Origin: Planctomyces sp.
Lineage (GTDB): Bacteria > Planctomycetota > Planctomycetia > Planctomycetales > Planctomycetaceae
Direction: 5' to 3'
DNA length: 6,753 nucleotides
Assembly (NCBI GenBank): GCA_005809115.1
Contig: SYLK01000436.1
Span: 1 to 6,753, forward strand
Part shown: positions 6,709-6,753 of the stretch, piece after piece
How the letters are laid out: every line of letters starts with the position of its first letter
Numbering within the stretch: the stretch's first letter is position 1
The notes under the pieces: generated by a model
What the model was told of the DNA's origin: nothing
Databases searched by the model: none
The model's input: only the letters and a program-made list of their open reading frames with translations
Program-made: the position numbers and the translations under genes

Positions 6709-6753
6709 TTGGGGGCCAGCCCCCAAACCCCCGGGATTTATCGCATGGGGCCA
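6709..6753. repeat. G/C-rich inverted repeat, possibly the edge of a dispersed intergenic repeat
   Basis: TTGGGGGC at 6709-6716 and GCCCCCAA at 6719-6726 are perfect inverted arms separated by only CA. A second C5 tract at 6728-6732 could compete for the same G5 tract. The end of the window, TGGGGCCA at 6746-6753, nearly repeats the TGGGGGCCA at 6710-6718, so the structure probably continues past the window. It could act as a transcription-ending or mRNA-stabilising hairpin, or be one copy of a dispersed intergenic element. Copy number cannot be seen here. Confidence 0.5.

Overview
The window looks like a piece of a planctomycete chromosome. The evidence is its GC-rich coding sequence and a large secreted dehydrogenase that ends in the planctomycete/verrucomicrobial heme-binding domain (TIGR02603 type). 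The N-terminal SMP-30 gene also resembles the lactonase paralogues common in that phylum. The genus cannot be fixed from the sequence. All four genes lie on the + strand.

Layout: (1) 1-834 is the 3' part of an SMP-30/gluconolactonase-like gene, open from the first base and therefore cut by the window edge. (2) 911-3967 is a 1018-residue secreted protein joining a glucose/sorbosone dehydrogenase beta-propeller, a two-CXXCH cytochrome domain (HNE_0200/SO2930 type) and a one-CXXCH TIGR02603 domain. (3) 3978-4925 is a D-2-hydroxyacid dehydrogenase of the glyoxylate/hydroxypyruvate/2-ketogluconate reductase type. It starts 10 nt after gene 2, and its Shine-Dalgarno overlaps the gene 2 stop codon. 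(4) After a 179-nt gap with a GC-rich hairpin and a weak promoter-like hexamer comes a cytochrome P450 at 5105-6553. The last 200 nt hold no convincing gene and end in a strong G/C inverted repeat that may continue past the window.

Genes 1-3 are probably one transcription unit. A plausible joint role is oxidation of a sugar or sugar-like alcohol outside the cytoplasm: the propeller dehydrogenase oxidises an aldose to a lactone and passes electrons to its fused hemes, the SMP-30 protein opens the lactone, and the cytoplasmic 2-hydroxyacid dehydrogenase handles a downstream 2-keto/2-hydroxy acid. This pathway is inferred from families and gene order; no substrate can be read from the sequence. 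The P450 is probably separately transcribed. It has intact ExxR and heme-Cys motifs, but Leu stands where the I-helix normally carries an acidic residue.

I see no CRISPR, mobile element, tRNA, rRNA or defence system. The most noteworthy items are the dehydrogenase/three-heme fusion, the atypical P450 I-helix and the terminal inverted repeat.
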